Assembly (NCBI GenBank): GCA_041530395.1
Contig: CP136945.1
Coordinates: forward strand, 1,426,001-1,490,000
DNA from: Thermosynechococcaceae cyanobacterium Okahandja
GTDB taxonomy: Bacteria > Cyanobacteriota > Cyanobacteriia > Thermosynechococcales > Thermosynechococcaceae
Reading direction: 5' to 3'
Length of the DNA: 64,000 nucleotides
A program made the translations under genes and the position numbers. Below are positions 43,264-53,159 of this stretch, piece after piece; position 1 is the first letter of the stretch; each line of letters opens with the position of its first letter. The notes under the pieces were generated by a model that did not search any database, was not told the origin of the DNA, and saw nothing but the letters and a program-made list of their open reading frames with translations.

Positions 43264-43851
43264 TTATTCGGGTTTGACGGTGGCAGTTGGCCACCAGCGC
43301 GGCAGACGGCGCGGCAGCAGGGTGATTCCTGTGCCAATGAGCGCTAACAAACTCAGACCCACCACCAAGATATAAAACGGGCGACCCGCCTCTCCCCAGT
43401 AGGTGCCCTGATGCAAGCTGAGAAAGATCGCGGCCTGTTCTTTTGACAGTCCCAGCCAGTTGCGCCCTAAGCGATAGGCAATGCCCGTGGTGGCACTGAT
43501 CAATAGGGGCAGGGCGGCAAGGCCAGCCACGAGATGGTGGATCTGGCGTGAGCCTGTCTTGGCCGGTAAGGGACGCCCCCATAGGAGCACCAGCCCGGTC
43601 ATCAGAATAGCGAGTAGGCCAAGACCTGTGGCCAGAACGTAGATCGGTACCCCCAACTGACCTAGGTAGCGACCTTCGTGCAATGTCATCATCGCACGGC
43701 CAAAGTCTTTAGATAGCCCCAGCCAACTGCGCCCCAGCCGATGAGCCATTCCTGTAGTGGCGCTGATGAGCAAGGGGATAGCAAAGATCAGTACCAGTCG
43801 TTGATGCCACTGGCTGCCCCACCGCAGCAGGTGTTGTTTAAGGGAACTCAT
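43264..43851 (-). CDS. PepSY-like membrane protein with internal duplication
   Basis: A 195-residue protein with four membrane helices in two similar halves of about 90 residues. Each half has PLLISATTG, a Y/H-RLGR-WLGLSK loop, a short L-LH-G-Y loop and a second helix of Leu/Ile/Val. The fold resembles the PepSY-associated helical proteins, which can bind haem or iron. The His residues in AHRLGR/AYRLGR and in TLHEG/SLHQG are candidate ligands. The start overlaps the histidine kinase stop by four bases (ATGA), so the three genes form an operon. Confidence 0.8.
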   Translation of the reverse strand: MSSLKQHLLRWGSQWHQRLVLIFAIPLLISATTGMAHRLGRSWLGLSKDFGRAMMTLHEGRYLGQLGVPIYVLATGLGLLAILMTGLVLLWGRPLPAKTGSRQIHHLVAGLAALPLLISATTGIAYRLGRNWLGLSKEQAAIFLSLHQGTYWGEAGRPFYILVVGLSLLALIGTGITLLPRRLPRWWPTATVKPE

Positions 43852-45008
43852 GGGGTGGCCTCCAACACCGTTTTGGCCTGTAGGGGCAGTTTCAGCGTAA
43901 AGGCTGTGCCGTGATCACTATTGGCGGGGTAGGGGCTGGTTACCGTCAGGCTCAGACCATAGGGACGCAGCAACTCTTGGGCGATCGCCAAGCCCAAGCC
44001 TGTCCCTTCCACCTCACCCCCAGCCTGAACACCGCGATACCCCCGGGTAAACAGGTGCGACTGCACTGCTGCCGGAATGCCGCAGCCGGTGTCCCAGACC
44101 GTGATCTCTAGGTGCTCGTCCGTTAGCCCTAGCCGCAGGCCAATGGTTCCCCCCGCTGGCGTGTACTTAAAGGCATTATCCAAGAGGTTGCCGATGACTT
44201 CTTGGCACACCCGCCCCTCTAGCCATACCGCTGGAATTGTATCCGGCATCTGCACCTCAAAGGTTTTGGCTTCCATTTCGGCACGGGCGTGAGCCGCCGC
44301 AATCAGAGGCATCAGGGCTGAGCGCAGATCTAGGGGCGTTCCCGCCAACGGTAGGGGTTGTGCTGCTCCAAGGGCAGGGAATTCCGCCTTTTGTTGGCGA
44401 TAATCGTTGAGCAGCGCCATCAACCGTTCTGTTTCTTTGGCAATCCCTTCGGCAAGCGGGCGGCCACGATGGTTTGGCTCTAGGCGTTTCAGAAGTAGCT
44501 TGACAAAGGTGCGAATGGCGGCAACGGGGTTGCGCAGTTGGTGCAGAACATCTTCAAAGTGCTGCTGTTGCTGTGCTAGGGTGTCGGCGGTGGAGGAATG
44601 GCTAAGCCACTGTTGCCGCTGGTCTAAAACACAGGCGATCGCCAAGGTTTGAGCCACCTGCTCAAGCTGAGCCTGCTCCGCAGCCAGCCATGGTTGCTGG
44701 GTGCGCTGAGCCACCAACACCCCCAAAACCCAGTTTTGGTACATCAAAGGTAGCAGCACTTGATTAGCTAAGGAGAACACGACGTGGGGTGGCGTGGTTG
44801 TCAAGGCGGCTGATGGCAGGGCAACGGAGGCGGGGAGAGCAGGGGGGGAGCTAGCCTCAGGATAAACGGCAACCGGTGCCCAAGAGGGGCGATCGCTCAG
44901 GGTTTCGCTCAAATATACCGCCAGTGAGGAGGCACCCAACGTTGTGACAATCAGGTTGAGTTGGGCACGGCACAGGGCAACAAATTCTTCACTGGCGGGC
45001 CAGAGCAT
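43848..45008 (-). CDS. Sensor histidine kinase with N-terminal GAF-like domain
   Basis: A 386-residue cytoplasmic histidine kinase: N-terminal GAF-like domain (about 20-140), H-box LHQLRNPVAAIRTFVKLLL, N-box NLLDNAFKYTPAGG, DTGCGIP and the G2 box GTGLGLAIA. No membrane helix. Upstream on the same strand is a coiled-coil protein (stop adjoining) and downstream the duplicated PepSY-like membrane protein. No response regulator is adjacent, so the output partner is unknown. The ligand of the GAF domain is unknown. Confidence 0.92.
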   Translation of the reverse strand: MLWPASEEFVALCRAQLNLIVTTLGASSLAVYLSETLSDRPSWAPVAVYPEASSPPALPASVALPSAALTTTPPHVVFSLANQVLLPLMYQNWVLGVLVAQRTQQPWLAAEQAQLEQVAQTLAIACVLDQRQQWLSHSSTADTLAQQQQHFEDVLHQLRNPVAAIRTFVKLLLKRLEPNHRGRPLAEGIAKETERLMALLNDYRQQKAEFPALGAAQPLPLAGTPLDLRSALMPLIAAAHARAEMEAKTFEVQMPDTIPAVWLEGRVCQEVIGNLLDNAFKYTPAGGTIGLRLGLTDEHLEITVWDTGCGIPAAVQSHLFTRGYRGVQAGGEVEGTGLGLAIAQELLRPYGLSLTVTSPYPANSDHGTAFTLKLPLQAKTVLEATP

Positions 45009-45461
45009 TTAGGAACGTCCCTCGGAGTAACTCGACGTGGAGTGGGGTAGCAGTGCCTGAAATTCACCAACCCCTGTTGTATATTCTTCCAGTAATTGCT
45101 TTTCAATGGGTAGCAGATTGGGGTCTAGATCAGCGTCCTGCTCCCGCAGGGTTTCTTCGATTAAGTTCATCTGACCCTCCGCTTCCGCCAATGCGGCCAG
45201 TAGTTCCTCATTGGCGGGTGCCCCGTCCGCTTGGCTCGCCAATACCTGGTAGCGATCGCGCAGTTCGTTGAGTTCCTGCTGCAGGGCAAGCTTTTCGGCA
45301 CTCAGTTGGTCGGCCATTTGCTTGTAGTACTTAAACGCCATCAAAAAGGGAACGAGTCGCTCCCGTAGCGTCATGTGATCAATATCCAGTTTGGTATAGC
45401 GCTCTGCCAGTTGGCTGTAGGCTTGGCACAGACGTAGATAACGTTGGCTGAGATTATCCAT
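45009..45461 (-). CDS. Coiled-coil protein preceding the histidine kinase
   Basis: A 150-residue protein predicted to be almost entirely helical: QLSAEKLALQQELNELRDRY and LAALAEAEGQMNLIEETLRE mark the coiled coils, and the C-terminal 30 residues (LPHSTSSYSEG) are flexible. Its stop (TAAATG junction) is immediately followed by the kinase start, so they are translationally coupled. No catalytic motif. It may be a scaffold or signal input for the kinase. Confidence 0.75.
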   Translation of the reverse strand: MDNLSQRYLRLCQAYSQLAERYTKLDIDHMTLRERLVPFLMAFKYYKQMADQLSAEKLALQQELNELRDRYQVLASQADGAPANEELLAALAEAEGQMNLIEETLREQDADLDPNLLPIEKQLLEEYTTGVGEFQALLPHSTSSYSEGRS

Positions 45462-45580
45462 AGGTGATTGCTAAATAATGGCTGTGGGGGCGCTACTCTT
45501 CCATCATAGGCAGGTAACGCCTTGCTCACTATTGTGGCCGCTTAACAAATTGCAACAGTGTAACCGACGTTACGAAATTC

Positions 45581-47971
45581 TCAGGTTTTGCGGAGATCAC
45601 CTTGGCTGACAAGAGCCAGTGCCCAAATGGCCATGGGTCGCAGGTACATACAGGCGCGAAAGGTGCCTTGGGCAGTAATGGCTTCGGGGGTACGAAATTG
45701 CAGCCCATTCTCGTAGATTTGGCGCACCACCACTGCCGCCAGTTGCCAAGCTTCTGCGGTCATGCCACTCTGCCACAGGAATGCCGCTAGGCCAAAGTTA
45801 ATGCCAATCCACACCTCAAGGGGATGGGTGGCGTGGGGGTTCTCCGGCTGACCGTTAGGCAGCAACCCGTTCGCCGCGCCAAACTGGCCGTTGTGAAACT
45901 GCAAGAAGCAGGTGTCGTAAATGGTGGCAAGGGCTTTGCGGGCACACTCAGGCGGCACAATATCCGGCAGACCCAGCAGTTTGGCGTAGAATTGGCCACA
46001 GAGTTGATCCGCCATGATGACCTCGGAGCCACTGCCCGTATCAAGGCGGTAGTAGCTGCCGTTCCACAGCAGTTCCTGGTAGCGGGGGCGAGCCTGTTTC
46101 AGCCACCGGTTGTAGGTCTCGGCTTCCGGTTGATCAAGCACCTTAGCCAAGGCGATCGCCGCTTCGAGGGCCGCTAACCAAAGCCCCCCACAGTAGGCAC
46201 TCACCCCCTGCAATGTCCAGTCATCGTAGGTTTGATCGGGGGCACCGCCATTTTCCGGTAGGCCATCCCCATCCCGGTCAAATTGTTTGAGGTACTCTAA
46301 GGCAGCCACCACCGCCGGCCAGCACTCACGGGCAAAGGCTAGATCCGTCTCCCCAGTGAGCAAAAAATCCCGATAGACCAATAGGACAAAATCGGAGCCA
46401 AGGTCTTTCCAGAGGTTGCAGTCTTGGTAGGCGGTATAGTTGGTGCGCTCCCAAGGGTGCTCGTTTGGCGCACCCAGATCGTGGGGCACCGCATTGGCCA
46501 CTTTGCGCGGCGCTTTGTAGGCGGTCTCGGGATCGCCCCGATAAAAATAGCCAATAATCCGCGGCGTTGGGTCAGCGGTAGGGATGGCGCGGGCAAAGGC
46601 ACGCATCACGGCTTTTTCCAGTTCCGGCCACAGGTGCAGCAGGGCAAAGGAACCGTAGAGACGCACATCTAGGCTTTCGTACCAGCGGTAATCCAAACAC
46701 TCGAGGACACCAAACTGCCCTATCGGGTCGCGATCGCTGGCGGCACTCCAGAGGGTTCCACCGCTACTGAGGACGTACAGCTCGTTGCACAGCGCCATTT
46801 TGAACCAGTCGGGCCAGTGGGGATGCTGCAAAATGGGCTGCTGCCATGCCTGAATCTGCTGCTGCCATTGGCGATACTGTTGCAGGCCCCGGGCGGCGAG
46901 GGTGACGGCGTTTTGACCGGAGCGATCGCAAAAATCCGTATAGCGACGGTAGTAAATGACCCCCTTACCAAACTCCGTGACTGGCAAATCCCACGCCAAG
47001 ATAACGGGAATCTCAACCGTATCCCCGGGAGCAACCCAGAAGCGCAGGGCAAAGGCCGCGGCAATTTGTTCACTGCCGTGGGCAGGCGTTGGATCGGTAC
47101 TGTTGGGCAGGGAACCATCTGCGGCAAAGGCGTGCCAGAGGTCAGCCCCATCGCCATCGGGATTCCAGCGGTTGTGCCAGAAAAACTCCCCTAAACCGGT
47201 CGGCACAAGGGCAGCCCATTCCCCATCCCCCTCTTGGGGGGGATCAGCCGGGGGCGATCGCCGCAGTCGCCAGCCTTGATACTGGACGGTTTGGACAATT
47301 TCGTTAACATTACCCTCACTTTGCCGCCAGCGAGGGGTGTAGGTATAAACCGGGCTGCCATCATCCCGAATCTCAATGGCGGAGGAGGGGGTGGCATTGG
47401 TAAACCAGCCAACCATATTCTGCCATGAGAGCATGAGGCTGAGGGTTAACGGCTGGGCAGTAGGATTATGAAACCGCCACACAAAGACTGCCAGCGGATA
47501 GCTGGTCTCTTGGTAGTTGTGGGGCAAAATGGGCGAGAACTGCTCACAGCTAACTTGCGCCTTAAAGACACCCTCGTAGGCAAAGCCACTGCGGGGGTAG
47601 CGAGCACTGTAGCTGCCCTTTCCTGCCGGATACCACTGCCAAGCGGTCAAGGTGCCATCGGTGGCCGGGCGACCAAACGCATAGGCACCGCTGCCCTGCT
47701 CAAAGAGGCTAAATTGACAGGCGGGCAGGGTTTGAAAGAGGTGCTCCCCTCCGTCTAAATGCCAAAGGTTAAAATCCCCCGCCGGGGAGCGCCCAATACA
47801 GCCAGCGCCAAACCCACCAAGGGGCATCCCATGCCAAGGGCCATCGTCAAGGTTACTGCCGTAGCGAACTTGGTAGGGTGCCTCCCACCCCTGGGCGATC
47901 GCCCGAGTCCAGGCACAATTGGCCGCCTCAATGACGTGATCGTTTACGTGATTGTTTGCGTGATCGTTCAC
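45581..47971 (-). CDS. GH116 family glycosidase
   Basis: A 796-residue protein of the GBA2-like family: N-terminal beta domain (GGFGAGCIGRSPAGDFNLWH) and C-terminal (alpha/alpha)6 barrel. The candidate nucleophile Glu lies in YRWYESLDV (about residue 430) and acid/base Asp in PDQTYDDW (about 578). Family members hydrolyse beta-glucosides, beta-xylosides or glucosylceramide-like lipids. No signal peptide. The start at GTG 47971 is forced, because no alternative start precedes the conserved opening; the first 13 residues are encoded by a 12-base tandem repeat. In cyanobacteria the natural substrate is unknown. Confidence 0.85.
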   Translation of the reverse strand: MNDHANNHVNDHVIEAANCAWTRAIAQGWEAPYQVRYGSNLDDGPWHGMPLGGFGAGCIGRSPAGDFNLWHLDGGEHLFQTLPACQFSLFEQGSGAYAFGRPATDGTLTAWQWYPAGKGSYSARYPRSGFAYEGVFKAQVSCEQFSPILPHNYQETSYPLAVFVWRFHNPTAQPLTLSLMLSWQNMVGWFTNATPSSAIEIRDDGSPVYTYTPRWRQSEGNVNEIVQTVQYQGWRLRRSPPADPPQEGDGEWAALVPTGLGEFFWHNRWNPDGDGADLWHAFAADGSLPNSTDPTPAHGSEQIAAAFALRFWVAPGDTVEIPVILAWDLPVTEFGKGVIYYRRYTDFCDRSGQNAVTLAARGLQQYRQWQQQIQAWQQPILQHPHWPDWFKMALCNELYVLSSGGTLWSAASDRDPIGQFGVLECLDYRWYESLDVRLYGSFALLHLWPELEKAVMRAFARAIPTADPTPRIIGYFYRGDPETAYKAPRKVANAVPHDLGAPNEHPWERTNYTAYQDCNLWKDLGSDFVLLVYRDFLLTGETDLAFARECWPAVVAALEYLKQFDRDGDGLPENGGAPDQTYDDWTLQGVSAYCGGLWLAALEAAIALAKVLDQPEAETYNRWLKQARPRYQELLWNGSYYRLDTGSGSEVIMADQLCGQFYAKLLGLPDIVPPECARKALATIYDTCFLQFHNGQFGAANGLLPNGQPENPHATHPLEVWIGINFGLAAFLWQSGMTAEAWQLAAVVVRQIYENGLQFRTPEAITAQGTFRACMYLRPMAIWALALVSQGDLRKT
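47936..47971. repeat. Three-copy 12-base tandem repeat at the GH116 start
   Basis: Units GTGATCGTTTAC, GTGATTGTTTGC and GTGATCGTTCAC (plus strand) encode a repeated Asn-Asp-His/Asn-His-Val stretch at the protein start. The start codon itself lies in the last unit, so changes in repeat number would alter the N terminus without a frameshift. Confidence 0.85.
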
Positions 47972-48007
47972 ACCGGTCTGCCCAACATTGGCTCAATTGA
48001 TCATAAA

Positions 48008-48031
48008 CCCCCTTGGACGTTCCAAAGGGGG
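48008..48031 (-). terminator. Hairpin downstream of dnaK
   Basis: Arms CCCCCTTTGGA and TCCAAGGGGG (minus strand, one bulged T) surround the loop ACG; TTTATGATCA follows. GC-rich stem with a weak T run fits a dnaK terminator or a processing hairpin. Confidence 0.5.
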
Positions 48032-48047
48032 CAAAGGGAGTTTTAGG

Positions 48048-48068
48048 CGGGGGCTGATGTCACCCCCG
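48048..48068 (-). terminator. Second hairpin downstream of dnaK
   Basis: Arms CGGGGG and CCCCCG flank a nine-base loop, 20 bases after the dnaK stop. It may act with the next hairpin as a tandem terminator. Confidence 0.45.
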
Positions 48069-48088
48069 TTGTTGTGCAACGACGTCGC

Positions 48089-50011
48089 CTACTTGGTCTC
48101 GGAGAACTCGGCATCGATCACATCATCGTCGCCGCTGCTGGTGCCACTACCACCGCCGCTAGAAGCGCTGCTGGCCGTGCTGTCGCCACTTTGATAGACA
48201 CTGGCACCCACACTGTAGAGGGTTTGCTGTAGCTCCTGCATCAGAGATTTGACCCGCTCAAAGTTAATGGACTCCACCGGTTTTTTCTCGGTCTCGCTAC
48301 CAATTTCCGAACGCAGATTGGCAATGAGGGCAGTGAGCTTATCCTTGTCACTAGAGGCCACTTTATCCCCCACCTCGGCCAACTGCTTCTCGGCTTGGTA
48401 ACAGAGTTGCTCCGCTTGGTTCTTGGTTTCGATTTTTTCCCGTTTTTCTTTGTCGGCAGCGGCGTTCATTTCCGCTTCCCGCACCATCCGCTCAACATCC
48501 TCTTTGGGGAGCGTGGAAGCGCCGGTAATGCTGATGGACTGCTCTTTGCCGGTACCTTTGTCACGAGCCTTGACGTTGAGAATGCCATTGGCATCAATGT
48601 CAAACGTCACTTCAATTTGGGGCACACCCCGCGGTGCCGGCGGAATGCCATCCAAACGGAACGTCCCTAGGCTCTTGTTATCACTGGCCATTTCCCGCTC
48701 ACCTTGGAGAACATGGATTTCCACATTGGTTTGACCGTCCACCGCGGTAGAGAACACCTCCGATTTTTTGGTGGGGATGGTGGTGTTGCGGGGGATAATT
48801 TTGGTCATGACACCGCCTAGGGTTTCTACCCCCAAGGAGAGGGGAGTCACATCCAGCAGCAGAATATCCTTGACTTCGCCCGCGAGCACCCCCGCTTGAA
48901 TTGCCGCACCAACGGCCACCACTTCATCCGGGTTCACGCTTTGGTTGGGGTCTTTGCCTAGCGATCGCTTGACAAGCTCTTGAATGGCGGGAATGCGGGT
49001 AGAACCTCCCACCAACACCACTTCGTCAATTTGGTCTTTACTGAGTTTGGCATCTTTGAGGGCTTGCTCCACCGGCACACGGCAGCGCTCGATCAAATCA
49101 GCGCAGAGTTCCTCAAATTTGGCGCGGGTGAGCGTCATATCTAAGTGTTTGGGGCCATCTTGGGTGGCGGTAATAAAGGGCAGGTTAATTTCGGTTTGGG
49201 TAACGCTGGATAGCTCAATTTTGGCTTTCTCCGCCGCCTCGGTCAGCCGCTGTAGAGCCTGCTTATCTTTGCGCAAGTCAATCCCTTCTTGGGCGCGGAA
49301 GGTTTCTGCGAGGTAATCGACGATTTTTTTGTCGAAGTCGTCACCCCCGAGGTGGGTGTCTCCCGAGGTGGCGAGCACTTCAAACACGCCATCGCCCACT
49401 TCAAGAATCGACACGTCAAAGGTGCCACCGCCAAGGTCAAACACTAGGATGGTTTCATTACTTTTGCGATCTAAACCATAGGCCAGCGAGGCGGCGGTGG
49501 GTTCGTTAATAATCCGCAGCACCTCAAGACCGGCAATCCGCCCGGCATCTTTGGTGGCTTGGCGTTGCGAATCGTTAAAATAGGCGGGTACGGTAATCAC
49601 CGCTTGGGTGACCTCTTCCCCTAGGTATTTGCTGGCATCTTCTTTGAGCTTGCGCAGCACTTGGGCAGAAATTTCTTCGGGGGCAAATTGCTTACCTTGG
49701 GCCGGGCAATCTAACTTCACATTGCCGTTGACGTTTAACACTTTGTAGGAAACTTCAGTGGTTTCGTGAATGACTTCATCAAAGCGGCGACCAATGAAGC
49801 GTTTGACGGAGTAGAAGGTGTTTTCAGGGTTCATGACCGCTTGCCGTTTGGCAATTTGACCCACGAGGCGATCGCCATTTTTGGTATAGGCGACAACGGA
49901 GGGGGTCGTCCGAAACCCTTCTGCATTGGCAATAACCGTAGGCTTGCCCCCTTCCATAACGGCCACACAGGAGTTGGTGGTTCCAAGGTCAATTCCGACA
50001 ACTTTTGCCAT
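48089..50011 (-). CDS. dnaK: Chaperone DnaK (Hsp70)
   Basis: 640 residues with all Hsp70 landmarks: [44 protein letters not shown] and substrate-binding domain [14 protein letters not shown], ending DDDVIDAEF. The C-terminal sequence fits the essential DnaK2 type of cyanobacteria. ATG 50011 follows GGGAG. Upstream 125 bases hold no obvious CIRCE operator. Confidence 0.97.
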   Translation of the reverse strand: MAKVVGIDLGTTNSCVAVMEGGKPTVIANAEGFRTTPSVVAYTKNGDRLVGQIAKRQAVMNPENTFYSVKRFIGRRFDEVIHETTEVSYKVLNVNGNVKLDCPAQGKQFAPEEISAQVLRKLKEDASKYLGEEVTQAVITVPAYFNDSQRQATKDAGRIAGLEVLRIINEPTAASLAYGLDRKSNETILVFDLGGGTFDVSILEVGDGVFEVLATSGDTHLGGDDFDKKIVDYLAETFRAQEGIDLRKDKQALQRLTEAAEKAKIELSSVTQTEINLPFITATQDGPKHLDMTLTRAKFEELCADLIERCRVPVEQALKDAKLSKDQIDEVVLVGGSTRIPAIQELVKRSLGKDPNQSVNPDEVVAVGAAIQAGVLAGEVKDILLLDVTPLSLGVETLGGVMTKIIPRNTTIPTKKSEVFSTAVDGQTNVEIHVLQGEREMASDNKSLGTFRLDGIPPAPRGVPQIEVTFDIDANGILNVKARDKGTGKEQSISITGASTLPKEDVERMVREAEMNAAADKEKREKIETKNQAEQLCYQAEKQLAEVGDKVASSDKDKLTALIANLRSEIGSETEKKPVESINFERVKSLMQELQQTLYSVGASVYQSGDSTASSASSGGGSGTSSGDDDVIDAEFSETK

Positions 50012-50135
50012 AGCGACTAAAACTCCCTTTGCAGGCTAACTTTGATCTGGGGCACAACACCCATAGGGGGTTTAACCCTCTCTTTATCCATAGTGCGATC
50101 GCCGCCCCCTCAAGCAAAAGGGGGATTTACCGAAC

Positions 50136-50837
50136 CTAGGCCGGGTGGGTGACCGCGTAGGGCAGAGGATCCTCTAGCCCCAAGGCAGCAAAGGCCGCCA
50201 AGCGCAGCCGACAGGCATCACACCGACCGCAGGCGAGGGGGGCCTCGTCACTATAGCAAGACCAAGTTTGCGCCCATGGTACCCCGTACTCATTGCCAAG
50301 GCGAATAATGTCTGCCTTATGCAGATCAATCAGCGGAGCCATAATCTCGATTGGTTGACCTTCCCGCCCCTGCTTCGTACCAAGGCGATATATTTCCTGC
50401 ATGGCCGCAATATAGTCGGGCCGACAGTCCGGATAGCCGGAATAGTCAAGGGCATTCACACCGAGGTGCACCGACTCGGCACCGATAGCTTCGGCGTAGG
50501 CAAGGGCAAAACTCAGGAAAATGGTATTGCGGGCGGGCACGTAGGTTGCGGGAATCTCTTGGCTCATGGCCTCTAGGTCGCGATCGCGGGGCAGATCAAT
50601 CCGGCGATCGGTGAGGGCAGAGCCACCCCACAGTCTTAGATCAAACTGGATCACGTGATGTTCTCGGACGCCAGCGGCGGTGGCGATCGCCCCTGCAGCA
50701 GCCAACTCCTGCCGATGCCGCTGCCCATAGTCAAAGGAAAGGGCATAGCATGCATAGCCCAAGCCCTTGGCACGAAATAACACCGTGCTGGAGTCTAGCC
50801 CCCCTGAGAGCAACACGACTGCTTTTTGCATCGTCAT
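50136..50837 (-). CDS. queC: 7-cyano-7-deazaguanine synthase
   Basis: Makes preQ0 for queuosine synthesis. ATP-pyrophosphatase loop [12 protein letters not shown] at the N terminus and a C-terminal zinc site [10 protein letters not shown]. The start is ATG 50837 ([13 protein letters not shown]), because upstream residues to 50924 have no family similarity. The hairpin at 50886-50909 lies in its leader, but no preQ1 riboswitch consensus was recognised. It is divergent from the Gfo/Idh gene. Confidence 0.93.
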   Translation of the reverse strand: MTMQKAVVLLSGGLDSSTVLFRAKGLGYACYALSFDYGQRHRQELAAAGAIATAAGVREHHVIQFDLRLWGGSALTDRRIDLPRDRDLEAMSQEIPATYVPARNTIFLSFALAYAEAIGAESVHLGVNALDYSGYPDCRPDYIAAMQEIYRLGTKQGREGQPIEIMAPLIDLHKADIIRLGNEYGVPWAQTWSCYSDEAPLACGRCDACRLRLAAFAALGLEDPLPYAVTHPA

Positions 50838-50885
50838 TATCTGCGTCAAATAACCATGAAAAACTTTACATTTGGCAATGCTGTG

Positions 50886-50909
50886 GTAGCATCTTTCTGA
50901 AAATGCTAC
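50886..50909. promoter_or_regulatory. Inverted repeat between queC and the oxidoreductase gene
   Basis: GTAGCAT (50886-50892) and ATGCTAC (50903-50909) are perfect seven-base arms around a ten-base spacer in the divergent intergenic space. It may be a shared operator or a leader hairpin of queC. No T tract follows. Confidence 0.35.
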
Positions 50910-50982
50910 TGAAGGGGTGGCCAACGCCGAATCATTCCACGGTTGCGTTTAAGGGGTAAACAGAGGAGTGAAACAACAAATA

Positions 50983-52020
50983 ATGAGTTCTGCCGTCCGT
51001 CCCCAGCCCGACCCGCTGCGCATTGGTGTGATTGGTGTTGGCAATATGGGGCAGCACCACACCCGTGTTTTGAGTTTACTCAAAGATGTAGAGTTAGTGG
51101 GCATTTCCGACGTTAATTTAGAACGCGGGATTGATACAGCCAGCAAATATCGTATTAAATTTTTTGAAAATTATATTGATCTACTCCCCCACGTTGATGC
51201 GGTCTGTATTGCCGTACCGACCCGATTGCACCATGAGGTGGGGATTACCTGCCTGCGCCACGGGGTACACGTGTTGGTGGAAAAGCCGATTGCCGCCAGT
51301 ATTAGCGAAGCGGAGTCGTTGGTCAATGCCGCGGCGGAGTGCCAGTGCATTCTTCAAGTGGGGCACATCGAGCGGTTTAACCCCGCGTTCCAAGAGTTGA
51401 GTAAGGTACTGCGCACCGAAGAAATTCTGGCGGTAGAAGCGGACCGGATGAGTCCCTACTCAGATCGTGCCAATGATGTGTCTGTGGTTTTGGATTTGAT
51501 GATCCACGACATTGACCTGCTGCTGGAGCTAACCAGTTCGCCAGTGGTGCGCTTAACCGCAGCGGGGAGTCGCTCGGCCAACTCCGGCTACCTCGACTAC
51601 GTCACTGCCACCCTTGGCTTTGCCAACGGGATTATTGCCACCCTCACTGCCAGTAAAGTCACCCACCGAAAGCAGCGGCGCATTGCCGCCCACTGTAAAA
51701 ATTCCCTCACGGAAGCTGACTTTCTCAAAAACGAAATCTTAATTCACCGCAAAACCACCGCCAGTTGTAGCGCCGATCACGGCCAAGTGCTCTATCGCCA
51801 AGACGGTCTCATTGAAAAGGTTTATACCAGTAACATTGAGCCACTGCACGCCGAGCTAGAGCATTTCGTCAGTTGTGTCCGCGGTGGGCAGCCACCGTCG
51901 GTGGGGGGAGAGCAAGCACTCAAGGCGCTGCGCCTAGCCAGCCTGATTGAACAGTTAGCCCTCGACGGCCACAGTTGGGGACAGCTAGATGCTTCGCTTT
52001 CGGGGGTCATCTACGCCTAG
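50983..52020 (+). CDS. Gfo/Idh/MocA-family oxidoreductase
   Basis: NAD(P)-dependent sugar or cyclitol dehydrogenase type: Rossmann motif GVIGVGNMGQHH, EKPIAASISEAE for the catalytic lysine region and HDIDLLLELTSSPV. About 345 residues. The start is either GTG 50968 (directly after AGGAG) or ATG 50983. The substrate cannot be assigned: these enzymes act on sugars, inositols, biliverdin or other substrates. Divergent from queC. Confidence 0.9.
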   Translation: MSSAVRPQPDPLRIGVIGVGNMGQHHTRVLSLLKDVELVGISDVNLERGIDTASKYRIKFFENYIDLLPHVDAVCIAVPTRLHHEVGITCLRHGVHVLVEKPIAASISEAESLVNAAAECQCILQVGHIERFNPAFQELSKVLRTEEILAVEADRMSPYSDRANDVSVVLDLMIHDIDLLLELTSSPVVRLTAAGSRSANSGYLDYVTATLGFANGIIATLTASKVTHRKQRRIAAHCKNSLTEADFLKNEILIHRKTTASCSADHGQVLYRQDGLIEKVYTSNIEPLHAELEHFVSCVRGGQPPSVGGEQALKALRLASLIEQLALDGHSWGQLDASLSGVIYA

Positions 52021-52028
52021 TGCCCCCC

Positions 52029-53150
52029 TCAGGAGGAGGCCTGATAGCGGTTCCCGGGATGCTGTTGCACCACCCCTAGCAGTTCTAAGGCCATCAGTTC
52101 CGCCGCTACAATGCCGGGGGCAAGGGCAACGGCTTGCACAATCTCGTCAAAGGCAATAGTGGCGCTTTGGCGGGTCACACTCAGGTGGCTGAGGGTGTCG
52201 AGGATCTGCTGCTGTTGCGGTGTGAGTTGTGGCGGCGCAGGAGCACTGGTGGGGGCGAGAGGTGGCATTTGCCCAAGTTGTTGCAGGAGTGCCTCTTCCC
52301 CCAAAATAATCTGGGCACCTTGGTTGACGAGGCTGAGGGCACCTTTGGCGCGATGGTTATCGAGATGCCCGGGCAGAACATAGACATCGCGGCCGTACTC
52401 CGCCGCATAGCGGGCGGTAATTAGAGCGCCGGATTTGAAGGGTGCTTCGACGATAATGACGGCACGGCACAGCCCGGCAATGATGCGGTTACGACGGGGA
52501 AACTGGGCGCGATCGGGGGGGGTGCCACGGCTATACTCACTCAGAAGTGCCCCCCGCTGCACCAATTGCCAGTAGAGAGTCTCGTTTTCTGGCGGGTAAA
52601 TCATATCCACGCCGGTGGCCAAGACCGCAAGGGTGACACCGCCACTTTCAAGGCAGCCCCAATGAGCTTCAGCATCAATGCCAGCGGCCATGCCAGAAAC
52701 TACCACGAAACCCGCTTGGCCTAGGCAATGCCCCAGTTTACGCGCCCAACGCCGACCGTACTCCGATGGGTCACGGGTGCCCACAAGGGCGATCGCCCCT
52801 TGGGGTGGGTTAGCAGCCTTAGGTGCCCATTTGCCGCCATAGTACAGAAGGGGGGGTGGATCGGGAATTTCGGTGAGTAAGGGGGGGTAGCCGCTGCCGC
52901 CATAAACCCAATGCTGTGGATTCTCACGCGAGTGGGCGGCGTAAGCATCTGCCGGGGTACAGGTTAGGCGCTGTTGCTCAATCGCCGCCAGCAGTTTTGA
53001 GCCAATGCCCTCAACCGTTCCTAGGGTCGGTAGGGGAGCCTGCCATGCGGCTTCTAGGGTGCCAAACCGCTGTCGCAGTCGCTGCAGCAGCACCGGCCCA
53101 ATGCCGGGAACCTGCGCCCAGCTATACCAGTAGGCGGCATCCGGGGGCAC
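52029..53150 (-). CDS. dprA: DNA processing protein DprA
   Basis: Loads RecA on incoming single-stranded DNA in natural transformation. Rossmann-like fold with ALVGTRDPSEYGRRWARKLG, VSGMAAGIDAEAH, and FPRRNRIIAGLCRAVIIVEA. N-terminal helix-hairpin-helix (VPGIGPVLLQRLRQRFG) and a C-terminal winged helix are present. GTG start at 53150. It follows ndhC-ndhJ on the same strand with nine bases between, so it is likely co-transcribed with them. Confidence 0.94.
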   Translation of the reverse strand: MPPDAAYWYSWAQVPGIGPVLLQRLRQRFGTLEAAWQAPLPTLGTVEGIGSKLLAAIEQQRLTCTPADAYAAHSRENPQHWVYGGSGYPPLLTEIPDPPPLLYYGGKWAPKAANPPQGAIALVGTRDPSEYGRRWARKLGHCLGQAGFVVVSGMAAGIDAEAHWGCLESGGVTLAVLATGVDMIYPPENETLYWQLVQRGALLSEYSRGTPPDRAQFPRRNRIIAGLCRAVIIVEAPFKSGALITARYAAEYGRDVYVLPGHLDNHRAKGALSLVNQGAQIILGEEALLQQLGQMPPLAPTSAPAPPQLTPQQQQILDTLSHLSVTRQSATIAFDEIVQAVALAPGIVAAELMALELLGVVQQHPGNRYQASS

Positions 53151-53159
53151 AGGCGATCG

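Noticed and set aside
50837-50924. Upstream extension of queC as part of the protein
   Set aside because: The extra 29 residues have no family similarity and ATG 50837 gives the normal N terminus.
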